The notes: generated from the sequence alone by a model not told the origin. A stretch of DNA of 64,000 nt from Methylocystis sp. ATCC 49242 (GCF_000188155.2 NZ_KE124774.1:2176356-2240355); one strand, 5' to 3'. Shown: positions 1-8,004, counted from the first letter of the stretch. A program made the numbers and translations.

Positions 1-32
1 GGGTGGAGGGGGCATCCACCCCATCAGTTCAG
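1..32 (+). repeat. Terminus of a second IS-A (IS110-family) copy at the window edge
   Basis: These 32 bases are identical to positions 34954-34985, the transposase-5' end of the IS110-family element called IS-A here. They include its 20-base terminal repeat CATCCACCCCATCAGTTCAG (13-32). The flanking DNA differs (TTCCCC here, GATGAA at 34986), which places the element boundary at the final G. The rest of this copy lies left of the window. It is inserted in the transposase gene of another IS110-type element. Confidence 0.75.
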
Positions 33-380
33 TTCCCCAGCCCGCAAAAGCTTGCCCAAGGCGATGGCGTCGCGGCGGTTTGTCTTGACCCGATCGCCAG
101 GCTTTCTGGGAATCAATGACGGCGCACCGACGAGGCAGGAATAGCCAAGGGCCGAGATGACCCAATGCAGACCGTAGCCGGTCGGCCCGGCTTCATAGCA
201 AAAGTGAACGTGCTTGTGCTTTGCGGCGATCCGCTTCACGAGGCGGCGCATGCTCTCCTCGGATGAATCGACTTCTCCGAGATAGCGCGCCTCGCCCCCG
301 CGCTCGCCCTCGGCAATAGCGACTGCGTTCCGAGTCTTGGCGACGTCGATGCCGACAAAAACTTCTGTATAATGGTCCAC
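24..380 (-). pseudogene. IS110-family transposase, N-terminal fragment
   Basis: The readable 118 residues are the N-terminal RuvC-like DEDD domain of an IS110-family transposase. It opens with GIDVAKTRNAVAIAEG, followed by CYEAGPTGYGLHW and a basic KTNRRDAIALGKLLRAGEL segment typical of this domain. Reading then runs into the inserted IS-A terminus, which supplies the last two codons and the TGA. The C-terminal serine-containing Tnp_20 domain is therefore absent from the window. The copy is dead by truncation unless the other half, outside the window, is joined again by excision. It is unlike the IS-A and IS-B transposases further right. Confidence 0.8.
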
Positions 381-482
381 GGCTCGCCCTCCTGCGTGAG
401 GCTCGGTTCGGCCTACCCGAGCAACCCTCGGATGCGCAGATTAGGGTGAGCCACCACCTTCGCAGAAACGGACATACGGACT
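381..482 (-). other. 5' non-coding end of the truncated IS110 element (possible bridge-RNA region)
   Basis: About 100 bases separate the IS110 fragment's start from the point where IS630 coding sequence resumes. No gene is visible. In the IS110 group proper (for example IS621) the bridge RNA is encoded upstream of the transposase, so this stretch is a candidate for part of one. Its short length and unclear left boundary argue for caution. No secondary structure was computed. Confidence 0.25.
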
Positions 483-1418
483 TACAGATGTTCTCCTGGG
501 GGTTCAACTCGGGACATTTGGCCGGTAGCGGCAGGATCGTGACGTTGTGCGGAACGTCGAGCTTGTTCGTCATGTGCCATCCGGCCTGATCGAGCATCAG
601 CACGGCATGGTTCCCGGGCGCGACGTGTCTGGCGATTTCGGCCAGGTGCAGGTTCATCGCATATGTGTCGCATTTGGGCAGGACGAGCGCCACGCCCTTG
701 CCCTCCTTCGGCGCGATCGCGCCGAAAATATAGGTCGACGCCGTGCGCTGATCTTTCGGGGCGCTGGGGCGCGAGCCGCGCTTCGCCCAGCGCCGCGTAA
801 TCTTGTTTTTCTGGCCGATGCGGGCTTCGTCGGCGAACCAGATTTCTATGCGGTCGGCGTCGACGCCTCTTTCGCGGCCGATCTCCTCCAGCCGCGCGGG
901 GAAATTTTTTTGAACGCCTCGATCGCCCCGTCCTGTTGCGCGTGATGGCGCGGACGCGCCGAGAGCTTGCGATAACCCATTTTGCGCAGTTCGCGGCTCA
1001 TGGTCGTTTCGGAGACAGACAGCCGGAACTCGTCGAACAGCCATTGGCAGAGATCGACGATCCGCCAGCGCACGACGCCATGGACAGCAGCGATCGGCCC
1101 GTCTTCGACGATGCGCGCCAGAGCGGTCCGGTGCGCGTCCTGCATCAGCGACGCCGGCCCCGGCGCCTTGCGGTCGAGGAGGCCATCTGGCCCATGAGCG
1201 TTGAAGCGCAAGACCCAGTCTCGCACGATTTGCAGCGTCACGCCGCCGATCCTGGCGGCTTCGCTGCGCGGCGCCCCCTCGTAGATCGCCGCCAACGCCA
1301 GTAGCCGTCGCGCCTGCGGCCCGTCTTTCGCGCCGCGGGCCAGCACCCGAAGCCGATTCGCATCGAAATCGCCCCGCAACCGCACCGCCGCAGCCATGAC
1401 GAACCTCCATCGGTCCAT
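483..1418 (-). mobile_element. IS630-family transposase, frameshifted and 3'-truncated
   Basis: An N-terminal helix-turn-helix half (1418 down to about 905) and a DDE catalytic half (about 905 down to 483) lie in different frames. They meet at a run of seven A on the minus strand. Reading AAA AAA and slipping back one base joins FKK to the NFPARLEEIG frame, as in the -1 programmed frameshift of many IS630 elements. The catalytic residues are visible: D in IWFADEARIG, D in LMLDQAGWH and E in ELNPQENI. Coding stops right after ENI, where the IS110 element begins, so about the last 30-40 residues are missing and the copy should be inactive. Confidence 0.8.
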
Positions 1419-1928
1419 CGCACAGATTCAGATATTTCCCGATTTGGGAACAGGCAGTGAGTGACGCCTCGCGCCGCTTGGTATCAGCCCATCAACCATC
1501 ACTGCGCGTCTTAGCCGGGCATAAAGTTGCAATGTGAACATCCTTTCGGCCTCTCCATGCCCGTCGATGACATCGAGTCGCGCCTATCAGGACCGGCACA
1601 CTTTTACGCCGTCGTCACAGCGGCCCACAAAGCCGGTTCAGTGACACACTTTGCCGCCGCTAGTCATAAAGCAGTTTGATAGCCACGTCGCGCCCATGTT
1701 GACAACGATGGCTGGACGGCTCTACGGACGACGCCCTACTTGATCGTTACTTTTGTGCGTTGCAGTAAATTAGGCGGGTCGATTTCTCCTACGTGGGCGC
1801 CACTGGAAGCAACCATACTGGATTGAGCGTAGCGCATTGCCTGATGTAGACAATCCTATTTTCCGTTCTGGCGAAATTCATCGACATTTTGTCTCAGGGC
1901 TCTATCGCAGCCATCAGACTATCATTTA
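1419..1928. other. Non-coding stretch between IS630 and the cytochrome b gene
   Basis: About 510 bases with no convincing gene on either strand. The left part should hold the IS630 terminus, whose inverted repeat cannot be fixed because the partner end is lost. The right part must contain the promoter of the cytochrome b operon. I see no clear operator, RNA gene or terminator. Confidence 0.5.
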
Positions 1929-2609
1929 ATGAAAAGGGGGGAGGAAAGGTCATTGCTTCAGAAGGTTGAGAAACGCCGGTTGACCAACCGCGACAGAGTG
2001 ATTCACCCCCTCTTCGTCCGCATCACGCATTGGATCAATGCTTTTGCGGCGATCGCCATGTTGATGAGTGGTCTGCAAATTTATAATGCCTCGCCTCTCT
2101 ATGATTTCAGGTTTCCACCAGACGTAACGCTCGGAGGGTGGCTCGCGGGCGCCCTCGCCTGGCATTTTGCCGTGATGTGGCTTCTGGTCATCAATGGACT
2201 TGCTTACCTCGCATATGGGGTGTTTTCAGGTCATTTCGTTCGCAAAATCCTGAATATCGGCGCGATGTCAGCCTACCGGAACATCAAGCTGGAAATGAAG
2301 CATCTGTTGCTTCACGGCACAGGCGAATATAACATCGTGCAGCGTGTGCTCTACGTCATAGTGATCTCGGACGTCATCCTTTTGTTCTTTTCGGGGCTAG
2401 CGATCTGGAAGCCCGTGCAATTCGGGGGCCTCGCGGCGTTTTTAGGAGGATACGAGCAGGCTCGGCATATCCATTTCTTCGGAATGACGATTTTGGTGGC
2501 CTTCCTCATCATCCATGTCAGCGTCGCTTTCGCGGTCAAAGGGACAATCAAATCCATGTTTACGGGACGATTGACCAAAGGTCAGTTGCAGAGGTTGGAG
2601 CGTCAGTGA
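1929..2609 (+). CDS. Membrane cytochrome b (cytochrome b561 / thiosulfate-reductase b type)
   Basis: A 226-residue integral membrane protein with about four transmembrane helices and well-placed histidines: HPLFVRITHW near residues 28-37, WHF in helix 2, and HIHFFG and IIHVS late in the protein. This is the pattern of di-heme cytochrome b subunits that anchor periplasmic molybdoenzymes and pass electrons to or from the quinone pool. The gene overlaps the next one by four bases (GTGA), so the two are co-translated and the products probably form one complex. A TTG at 1953 has a much better Shine-Dalgarno (GGAGGAAAGG) than the ATG at 1929 and may be the true start, giving 218 residues. The partner substrate is unknown. 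Confidence 0.8.
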   Translation: MKRGEERSLLQKVEKRRLTNRDRVIHPLFVRITHWINAFAAIAMLMSGLQIYNASPLYDFRFPPDVTLGGWLAGALAWHFAVMWLLVINGLAYLAYGVFSGHFVRKILNIGAMSAYRNIKLEMKHLLLHGTGEYNIVQRVLYVIVISDVILLFFSGLAIWKPVQFGGLAAFLGGYEQARHIHFFGMTILVAFLIIHVSVAFAVKGTIKSMFTGRLTKGQLQRLERQ

Positions 2610-3367
2610 AAACTCCTAAAGAACGAAGTGGTCCGTCACTAGCTTCATTTCGCCCTCAATTGGAGCGCATTGAGCGACGCTTTTTCCTAAAGCAGGGCCT
2701 GTCCATTGGCGCACTCTCCCTCCTTTCGGGTTGCACGCTAAAGGATGAAGACTCTGTTGACCGCATTCTCTGGACGATGTCCCGTTGGAATGATCGCGTG
2801 CAGGCGGCTCTGTTTAATCCGGACAGCCTCGCGCAGACTTACGCGGAGACGGACGTAACGACGCCCTTTCCCTTCAACGCCTATTATGAGGAACCTCTGG
2901 CGCCAGTCGTCGATGGCGAAAAATATCAGCTCGCCCTGTCGGGTCTGATAGACGACAAACGGCCGTGGAATCTCTCGGAACTGCGCTCGCTGCCACAAAC
3001 AACGCAGATCACTCGCCTTGTCTGCGTAGAAGGCTGGAGCGCGGTAGGCAAATGGGGCGGCGTTCCGTTCAAGACCTTCCTGCAGCGGATAGGCGCGGAC
3101 CTCACGGCGAAATATGTAGGTTTCCAATGCGCTGACAAATACTGGACCAGCATCGATATGCCGAGCGCGCTGCATCCCCAAACGCTCCTCGTCCTGGATT
3201 TCCCGGGAAAGCCCGGCGAGACGAAATACGGTTACCCTATCAAAATCCGCATGCCAACGAAACTCGGCTTCAAGAATCCAAAATTCGTCACCGAAATTTT
3301 CGTGACGAATGACAACCCCGGCGGCTACTGGGAAAAGCAGGGCTACAACTGGTTCAGCGGCCTTTAA
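2606..3367 (+). CDS. Tat-exported molybdopterin-dependent oxidoreductase (sulfite oxidase fold)
   Basis: A 253-residue protein starting with GTG inside the stop of the cytochrome b gene. The N-terminus has a twin-arginine motif (ERRFFLKQG, about residues 23-31), a hydrophobic stretch and a lipobox ending LLSGC, so it is probably a Tat-exported lipoprotein. The core carries RLVCVEGWSAVGKWGGV, whose cysteine is the expected Mo-cofactor ligand, and a C-terminal FVTEIFVTNDNPGGYWEKQGYNW segment typical of this branch. The family contains sulfite oxidases and MsrP/YedY-like reductases. No dimerisation domain follows, so it resembles the short MsrP type. With the preceding cytochrome b it probably forms a two-subunit periplasmic redox enzyme. 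The substrate cannot be deduced. Confidence 0.85.
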   Translation: MKTPKERSGPSLASFRPQLERIERRFFLKQGLSIGALSLLSGCTLKDEDSVDRILWTMSRWNDRVQAALFNPDSLAQTYAETDVTTPFPFNAYYEEPLAPVVDGEKYQLALSGLIDDKRPWNLSELRSLPQTTQITRLVCVEGWSAVGKWGGVPFKTFLQRIGADLTAKYVGFQCADKYWTSIDMPSALHPQTLLVLDFPGKPGETKYGYPIKIRMPTKLGFKNPKFVTEIFVTNDNPGGYWEKQGYNWFSGL

Positions 3368-3437
3368 CTCATTTTGTAAAAGCGATTGCGCCGCGTGATC
3401 GCGGCGCAATGTATATAGCAACCGCTATTCGTGAGTC

Positions 3438-3887
3438 TCAGACGCCAGCAAAAGCGAGTTTCTCACTGAGAGTTTTGATCTCTTGCTGAGCTTCGACCTG
3501 CTCGGTGATATCGTACTGCACGCCGAGGAAATAGACCACGTTCCCGCGTTCGTCGAAGAGCGGCTTAACGACAAGGCGATTATGGAACAGCTCCCCGTTC
3601 TTACGGTAGTTGCGCAAGGTGACTTCGACAGCTTCGCCTTTCTTGATTGCTGCACGAAGGCGCTCCAATTCCGGCTGGTCTCGATCGCTCCCTTGCAGGA
3701 ACCGACAATTGATGCCGATTATTTCTTCCTGCGTATAGCCGCACATATCCTCAAAGGCTTTATTTGCGTAGACAATCGGCGAATCCTCGAGATCGGGGTC
3801 GCTGAGCGTGACACCATTGACGCAGGAGTCGAGGATCTGGGTCAGGACATGCGGGATAACGCCATTGTCCTTTTGAACTACGAACAT
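3438..3887 (-). CDS. Short LOV-domain blue-light photoreceptor protein
   Basis: A 149-residue protein that is a single PAS/LOV domain with short N- and C-terminal helices. The diagnostic flavin-binding motif GINCRFLQG is present. Its cysteine is the residue that forms the photo-adduct with FMN, and it is followed by the conserved arginine and glutamine. The terminal helix (EQVEAQQEIKTLSEKLAF) resembles the Jα or dimerising helix of short LOV proteins. No effector domain is attached. The chosen start has AAGGAGA seven bases upstream; an in-frame extension to 3950 overlaps the preceding gene and lacks such a site. It lies 22 bases downstream of the SRPBCC gene, so the two form an operon. It may signal by protein-protein contact. 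Confidence 0.88.
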   Translation of the reverse strand: MFVVQKDNGVIPHVLTQILDSCVNGVTLSDPDLEDSPIVYANKAFEDMCGYTQEEIIGINCRFLQGSDRDQPELERLRAAIKKGEAVEVTLRNYRKNGELFHNRLVVKPLFDERGNVVYFLGVQYDITEQVEAQQEIKTLSEKLAFAGV

Positions 3888-3909
3888 GATTTTCTCCTTG
3901 TAGGAACCG

Positions 3910-4398
3910 TCAAGCCGGTACTCTTTCGGTCTCAGCGACTGCCTCTTCAAGCAATTGCTTGATGTTCTCGATTGTTTGGATGGCGCCGTCCTGCAACGCA
4001 GTTCGTATGAGCTTCTGAAAGGGCCTCATAACGAGCTCGATCTCTTTGAGCTCGAATGTGAAGATAATACGGGTGGCGCCATTCTCTTCCTTGAATTCAT
4101 AAGCCGAACGGAAGGGCTCGCTTGTGCCGGAAATCTCGAAAATGTCGTTGGGCGCAAACTGCGAGACTTCGAATAAGGACTCGCTGTCTATGCCTCTGTC
4201 TCGCGTCACCTGCCGCCCCTTGGCGCCAAGGCAGACCGGCGGAGGGGAAAGCTGCTCAAGCTCCACGACCTGGGGGCACCATTTCCGATAGTTTTCAAAG
4301 AACTGTCTACCAATGATTTCATAGGCTTTCGACGTCGGACAGGCGATAAGTTCCTCCGCCTGACCGGCAACAGGCTTTGTTCCCCCGATGCCGAGCAT
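3910..4398 (-). CDS. SRPBCC (START/Bet v1-like) family protein
   Basis: A 162-residue soluble protein with the pattern of polyketide-cyclase/coenzyme-Q-binding SRPBCC proteins. It has an N-terminal strand leading into ACPTSKAYEIIGRQFFENYRKWCP, a run of strands (SAYEFKEENGATRIIFTFELKE) and a long C-terminal helix (residues 130-155). Such folds bind a hydrophobic ligand in an internal cavity; the ligand here is unknown. AGGAGGGG stands five bases before the ATG. It is the first gene of a two-gene operon with the LOV protein and is divergent from the lipid hydroxylase operon, so a lipid-related role is plausible but inferred only from context. Confidence 0.75.
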   Translation of the reverse strand: MLGIGGTKPVAGQAEELIACPTSKAYEIIGRQFFENYRKWCPQVVELEQLSPPPVCLGAKGRQVTRDRGIDSESLFEVSQFAPNDIFEISGTSEPFRSAYEFKEENGATRIIFTFELKEIELVMRPFQKLIRTALQDGAIQTIENIKQLLEEAVAETERVPA

Positions 4399-4420
4399 AA
4401 ACCCCTCCTGGCTCTTGATT

Positions 4421-4438
4421 GATCCCGTCTATCGGATC
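4421..4438. promoter_or_regulatory. Small inverted repeat in the divergent intergenic region
   Basis: GATCC-N8-GGATC lies between the divergent SRPBCC-LOV operon and the leader-hydroxylase operon. Its position would suit an operator. The arms are only five bases long, so it may be chance. Confidence 0.25.
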
Positions 4439-4549
4439 ATATAGTCGTGCAATCACCGGTTGTAACTGTCAATACTGGCCATTTGCCTGAGGGAATCGGC
4501 CGGTTTGCGGCCTTAGGCGGGTTGGTGCGCGGACAGGAGGAAGGCAACC

Positions 4550-4630
4550 ATGAGCAATGAGCGCAGCAATAATCGGCGAAGCTTTCCAGCCTTTGGAGGT
4601 TTGCTTGGGCGCGTGGGGAGAGAGCAATGA
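4550..4630 (+). CDS. 26-residue leader peptide coupled to the hydroxylase gene
   Basis: A 27-codon frame starts at ATG 4550 with a strong Shine-Dalgarno (GGAGGAAGG) upstream. It ends with TGA overlapping the ATG of the hydroxylase (ATGA at 4627-4630). The product begins MSNERSNNRRSFPAFGG and is rich in Asn, Arg and Gly with no hydrophobic stretch. The ribosome-binding site and exact stop/start overlap suggest it is translated and couples translation of the downstream gene. I do not recognise it. It could instead be only a ribosome-loading device with no product function. Confidence 0.5.
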   Translation: MSNERSNNRRSFPAFGGLLGRVGREQ

Positions 4631-5427
4631 CTTCTGGGATCGAAGGCCCTCTATTTGGTGCGGCGGTATTGCTTTTTGCAATATTGCTCGTCGTGGAGAA
4701 AAAGTTCCCCTACATGCCAATTTCAAAAGAGGAATTGAAAAAATCGTTTTCGACAAACACTGGCGCTTTCCTTGTCAACAATCTGATCATGAGCGTCTTT
4801 TCTCTCTCGAGTCTTCTGATCGTCGCGTCCAATTACGCCGACTACGGTCTCCTCGGGCGCATGTCTGACGGCCCGCTCAAATGGATACTGAGCTTCATTC
4901 TTTTCGATTTCGCCGTATATGTATGGCATTATCTCGGCCACAAATTCGAGTCTCTGTGGCGCTTTCACAAGATCCACCACAGCGACAAGAGCTACCACGT
5001 CACGACGGGGCTCCGCTTCCATGTGCTGGATCAGTTCCTTGAAATTCTAGTCAAGTGCTTCTGCGTCATTCTGTTCGGCGTCCCTGCCAGCATCGTCGTG
5101 GCTTGTGAAATCGTTCGAATGTTTTTCGTGCTGTTTCACCATGGGAACTTCACCTTCCCCGGCGAAAGGCTCCTCTCTTACGTCATCATTACGCCGCACC
5201 TGCACCGGGCGCATCATTCCACGCTCCGGGAGGAGCACGATAGCAATTACGGTATTGTGCTCTCTATCTGGGACTCCATGTTCGGCACTCGCAAGGAACT
5301 GGTTCCCGCCAATATCGGCCTGGAGCTCATCGAAGCTGAAAACATTGTCCAGCTTTTTAGTCTGGCGTTCCTGACCGAACGCAAGCTCGCGAGATTTCTC
5401 CACCTCGTGCCTCGCCGCAAGAGCTAG
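4627..5427 (+). CDS. Fatty acid hydroxylase / sterol desaturase family membrane protein
   Basis: A 266-residue polytopic membrane protein with the di-iron histidine boxes of the fatty-acid-hydroxylase superfamily: HYLGH near residue 104, HKIHH near 117 and HRAHH near 198, plus additional HH at 173. Hydrophobic helices occupy residues 8-23, 50-68, 84-100 and 135-160. Family members hydroxylate or desaturate fatty acids, sterols, carotenoids or hopanoids at the membrane with O2 and a reduced electron donor; the substrate is not deducible. GGGGAGAGAG precedes the ATG, which also overlaps the stop of the upstream leader frame. The gene faces away from a LOV photoreceptor operon, raising the possibility of light-linked lipid modification. 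Confidence 0.85.
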   Translation: MTSGIEGPLFGAAVLLFAILLVVEKKFPYMPISKEELKKSFSTNTGAFLVNNLIMSVFSLSSLLIVASNYADYGLLGRMSDGPLKWILSFILFDFAVYVWHYLGHKFESLWRFHKIHHSDKSYHVTTGLRFHVLDQFLEILVKCFCVILFGVPASIVVACEIVRMFFVLFHHGNFTFPGERLLSYVIITPHLHRAHHSTLREEHDSNYGIVLSIWDSMFGTRKELVPANIGLELIEAENIVQLFSLAFLTERKLARFLHLVPRRKS

Positions 5428-5679
5428 GGGCAGAGCGTCAGGCGAGTTGGGCCGATAAGATAAGCAGATCGAGCTTATGGGGAGCGTTCAACGCGATGGG
5501 GCGGCGGCGTAACGTATTTGCCACGCCCTTCTCAGGGCGAAGTCCCGTCGAGCGAAACTAGCTTAGCGCCAGAATGGCAAGAATCAGTGGCTGTTTGGCT
5601 GACCCCGTTGCTGGCGAAAAGGAAAAAGGCGCTAGCTTTTGTCGCAGGTGTGATGCGGCAGAAAACGAGGAAAAGGCAA

Positions 5680-5763
5680 ATGCACGATCTTCTTCTTTGG
5701 GCCGGAGCAGCGATCCTTATCATTGGCTTCCCTATCGTTCTCGCGTCCAGAATAAAGAAATAA
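5680..5763 (+). CDS. Possible 27-residue single-span membrane peptide
   Basis: A short frame begins MHDLLLWAGAAILIIGFPIV and ends in basic residues (SRIKK), giving one clear transmembrane segment. GAGGAAAAGG stands seven to nine bases before the ATG, and a rho-independent-type hairpin follows 70 bases after the stop. A longer in-frame reading back to 5518 exists but has no good start. Small membrane peptides of this shape are common and of unknown function. Support is modest. Confidence 0.4.
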   Translation: MHDLLLWAGAAILIIGFPIVLASRIKK

Positions 5764-5832
5764 GGAAACCTCAATCTGCTTCGGTCTGGAGGGGGCGGTA
5801 GAGCCCATCGTCTTCTCTAGGCAAAAGGGTTG

Positions 5833-5869
5833 AAGGCCGTTCAGATGCGATGTTCTGGACGGCCTTTAA
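5833..5869 (+). terminator. Rho-independent-type terminator hairpin
   Basis: AAGGCCGTTCAG (5833-5844) pairs with CTGGACGGCCTT (5855-5866) with one G-U pair, leaving a ten-base loop, and is followed by TAAGTT. The U-tract is weak. It would end transcription of the hydroxylase and small-peptide region. Confidence 0.6.
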
Positions 5870-6001
5870 GTTCATGCGCCGATCCCCGGTAAGACGTGCC
5901 GAAGGATCAGGCAGAATGTTCTCGCGAAGGGCGCTTCATACTTTCTCGACTCAAATGCATGCGCTCTTCCCTTTGCTGCCCAACGAACTAAGTCGTTGTC
6001 G

Positions 6002-6538
6002 ATGAGCACGCCAGGTCGTAGCTTCCTTACTGCGTTCGCTAGCATTTTCATCAATCGTCCGGCGAGAAGCGAGGACAAGCAGACTGCTTTGCCCGTCATA
6101 GATGATATCAGCCGTGAACCGCCGATTGCGACGATCGGAACCAATTGGCAGCTGTTCACCGATACGGTTATGGGCGGCGTCTCCAAAGCGACTATGACCC
6201 GTGAGACTGTCGCATATAGAGAGGCTATTCGGTTGCGAGGGAACGTCAGCCTCGAAAACAACGGCGGCTTCGTTCAAGTCTCCCTCGACTTCCGCTCAGA
6301 TGGCGGGCCAATAGACGCCGGGGGATGGAGTGGGATCGAGGTAGATGTCTTCGGAAATGGTGAGGAATACGGGATCAATTTGCGGACGACCGATCTTACC
6401 CGCCCTTGGCAATCCTATCGCCAAACCTTCATCGCGGCTTCTCATTGGGAAACAGTGAGGTTTCCATTCAATAATTTCGTTCGCAACCGGACAGAAGAGC
6501 TGGCTCCGGTTGTTTGGACAGTTCCCCGCGGATTTTAA
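6002..6538 (+). pseudogene. CIA30-family protein, 3'-truncated
   Basis: The protein reads as a CIA30 (complex I intermediate-associated protein 30) domain. It has NWQLFTDTVMGGVS near its start, then FVQVSLDF, GWSGIEVDVFGNGEEYGINLRT and WETVRFPFNNF. These beta-sandwich proteins help assemble NADH:quinone oxidoreductase in eukaryotes; the bacterial role is unclear. After about residue 168 the sequence (APVVWTVPRGF) no longer matches the family, and the usual last 30-40 residues are missing. The break, near 6507, coincides with the edge of an IS3 remnant, so the tail was probably lost to that insertion. Start choice (ATG 6002 or TTG 5996) is uncertain because the Shine-Dalgarno is weak. Confidence 0.65.
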
Positions 6539-6576
6539 GTGGATCTCTGCCGGGTTTTGCTGAACGCAGGGCGTTT

Positions 6577-6631
6577 CGATTTTGTCGCGGCGTCGGGAGG
6601 GCGTAGCCCGACCAGAGCTGCGGCAAAATCG
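6577..6631. repeat. Nested inverted repeat at the IS3 remnant edge
   Basis: GATTTTGTCGC and GCGGCAAAATC (one mismatch) enclose GTCGGG-N9-CCCGAC, giving a long hairpin just outside the IS3 transposase stop codon. It is probably part of the element's non-coding end. Confidence 0.45.
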
Positions 6632-6641
6632 AAGGGGACAT

Positions 6642-6908
6642 TTATGCGGCCATCGCCGTTTCCTGTTTGTCGAAGCAGGCCTCGTCGGGCGTGCGCCCGT
6701 CAAGGCTCGAATCCGGGCGCCGCTCGTTATAAAACGCCAGTTACCGACTGATCGACGCGCGCGCCTCAGACACGCTCTCATAGGCCCGCAGATAGACCTC
6801 CTCGTATTTGACGCTGCGCCACAGCCGCTCGACGAAGACATTGTCCCGCCAGGCGCCCTTGCCGTCCATGCTAATCAAGACCTTCGCATCCAGCAGCACG
6901 CTCGTGAA
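6642..6908 (-). mobile_element. IS3-family transposase (orfB) C-terminal remnant with an in-frame stop
   Basis: The minus strand reads the C-terminal third of an IS3 orfB. It begins FTSVL, continues ISMDGKGAWRDNVFVERLWR and ARASISR, then meets a TAA (6741-6743) where the family has RYLAFYN, and continues LAFYNERRPDSSLDGRTPDEA to a natural TAA at 6642. The stop can arise from a single change of a tyrosine codon. DDE residues upstream of FTS are missing. Clear remnant, not functional. Confidence 0.8.
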
Positions 6909-8004
6909 CACATAATGCACGCAATGCTCAAAACGGGGACTTTCTTCGACCGAATGGTGGGGATAGCCGCGTAACCGTTTAGAGATAGCGTTCGCATCGA
7001 GCGCGCCAGAACGTCTCTGCAGGGACGTGGGCCGAGCCATTCCGTTTGATGGGATGCACCGCTGCCTCAGCAAAGTGCGTCATCCACATTTGAAGGCTCT
7101 TCCCGCGAAGCCCCATCGTGTGGCGACCGATGTCGACTGCGAAGACGACCCTGCACCCGGCATAGGCTTTCGACGCCTCGCATAATCGCTTGACTCTACA
7201 CCCGCGATTAGACGACTCCATCACTCAAGCTACTGTCCGAGTTTCCGCGGCGAGTTCTAACTACCGATCTCGTCAATCGCTTTGAGGCGGAATCGCGCGC
7301 CGCTTGTCAGGGACGAGTGGCCGATTAAAGTGGTTCGTCTCGAATCCATCCTTCCCGGCCAACACCGGGATCGACCAGTCGCCCGGGCTGGGGGCGAACG
7401 ACTTTCTCATCTCGTAAACTTGCTTTAAGAGCGCACGTCGATCTTCACCGCCACCAATCTCGCGTTCTGCGAATGGATGAGCGTCTTCGGTAACGACATA
7501 ATGACAATGGCGCCGCTCGACCTTCTCAGGCGCCACTGTGAGATATTCGGGACCGGTAACCAATGCTGGCGCTTCAAAGTCCGCAACTCATTGCGCGGCA
7601 GCGTTCGTGGTTACTCGAGTCGGTCCATGCCGTCCGTTCGTAATGAAGCGCGTGACGGGGAATTTAATTTCGGACGCCGATTAGGCATCGCACTTCAGCG
7701 GCCCTTGACGGCCAACATCCATGTCGCGCACGAGCCTGGCGGCACGCGATCTACAGCTCAGAATCCGCCGAATCATAGCTCGTGAGCGCCATGCCGACGC
7801 ATAAGTTGACAATTACAGGGCGCGACCAATTCGTGATAACGTCCTCCTCATCCGGGCCCCAGATCAGGTTTCACAACAGTGAACTGATGGGGTGGAGGCG
7901 GCATCCAACTCATCAGTTCAGAGGCGATTATAACGATGTGCTTGTGGAGAATTTCTGGACTCTCCTGACTGCTGATTTGTCGGAAAATCGCTAACGGCGA
8001 TCCT
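6909..8004. other. Decayed accessory DNA without an identifiable gene
   Basis: Two minus-strand frames (7224-6979 and 7563-7273) have protein-like composition (for example CRVVFAVDIGRHTMGLRGK). They lack convincing starts and I do not recognise them. They may be fragments of genes lost during IS activity. The stretch also holds the solo IS-A-like end at 7880-7921. Confidence 0.4.
7880..7921. repeat. Solo palindrome related to the IS-A terminus
   Basis: TGAACTGATG (7880-7889) and CATCAGTTCA (7911-7920) are perfect inverted repeats. They enclose GGGTGGAGGCGGCATCCAAC, which closely resembles the IS-A end. No transposase adjoins it. It may be a target site, a scar or an abortive IS end. Confidence 0.6.

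Noticed and set aside
193-1410. Single 405-codon reading of the left IS region
   Set aside because: It combines out-of-frame halves of IS630 and IS110 sequence; the real products are read in two frames joined at the A7 run.
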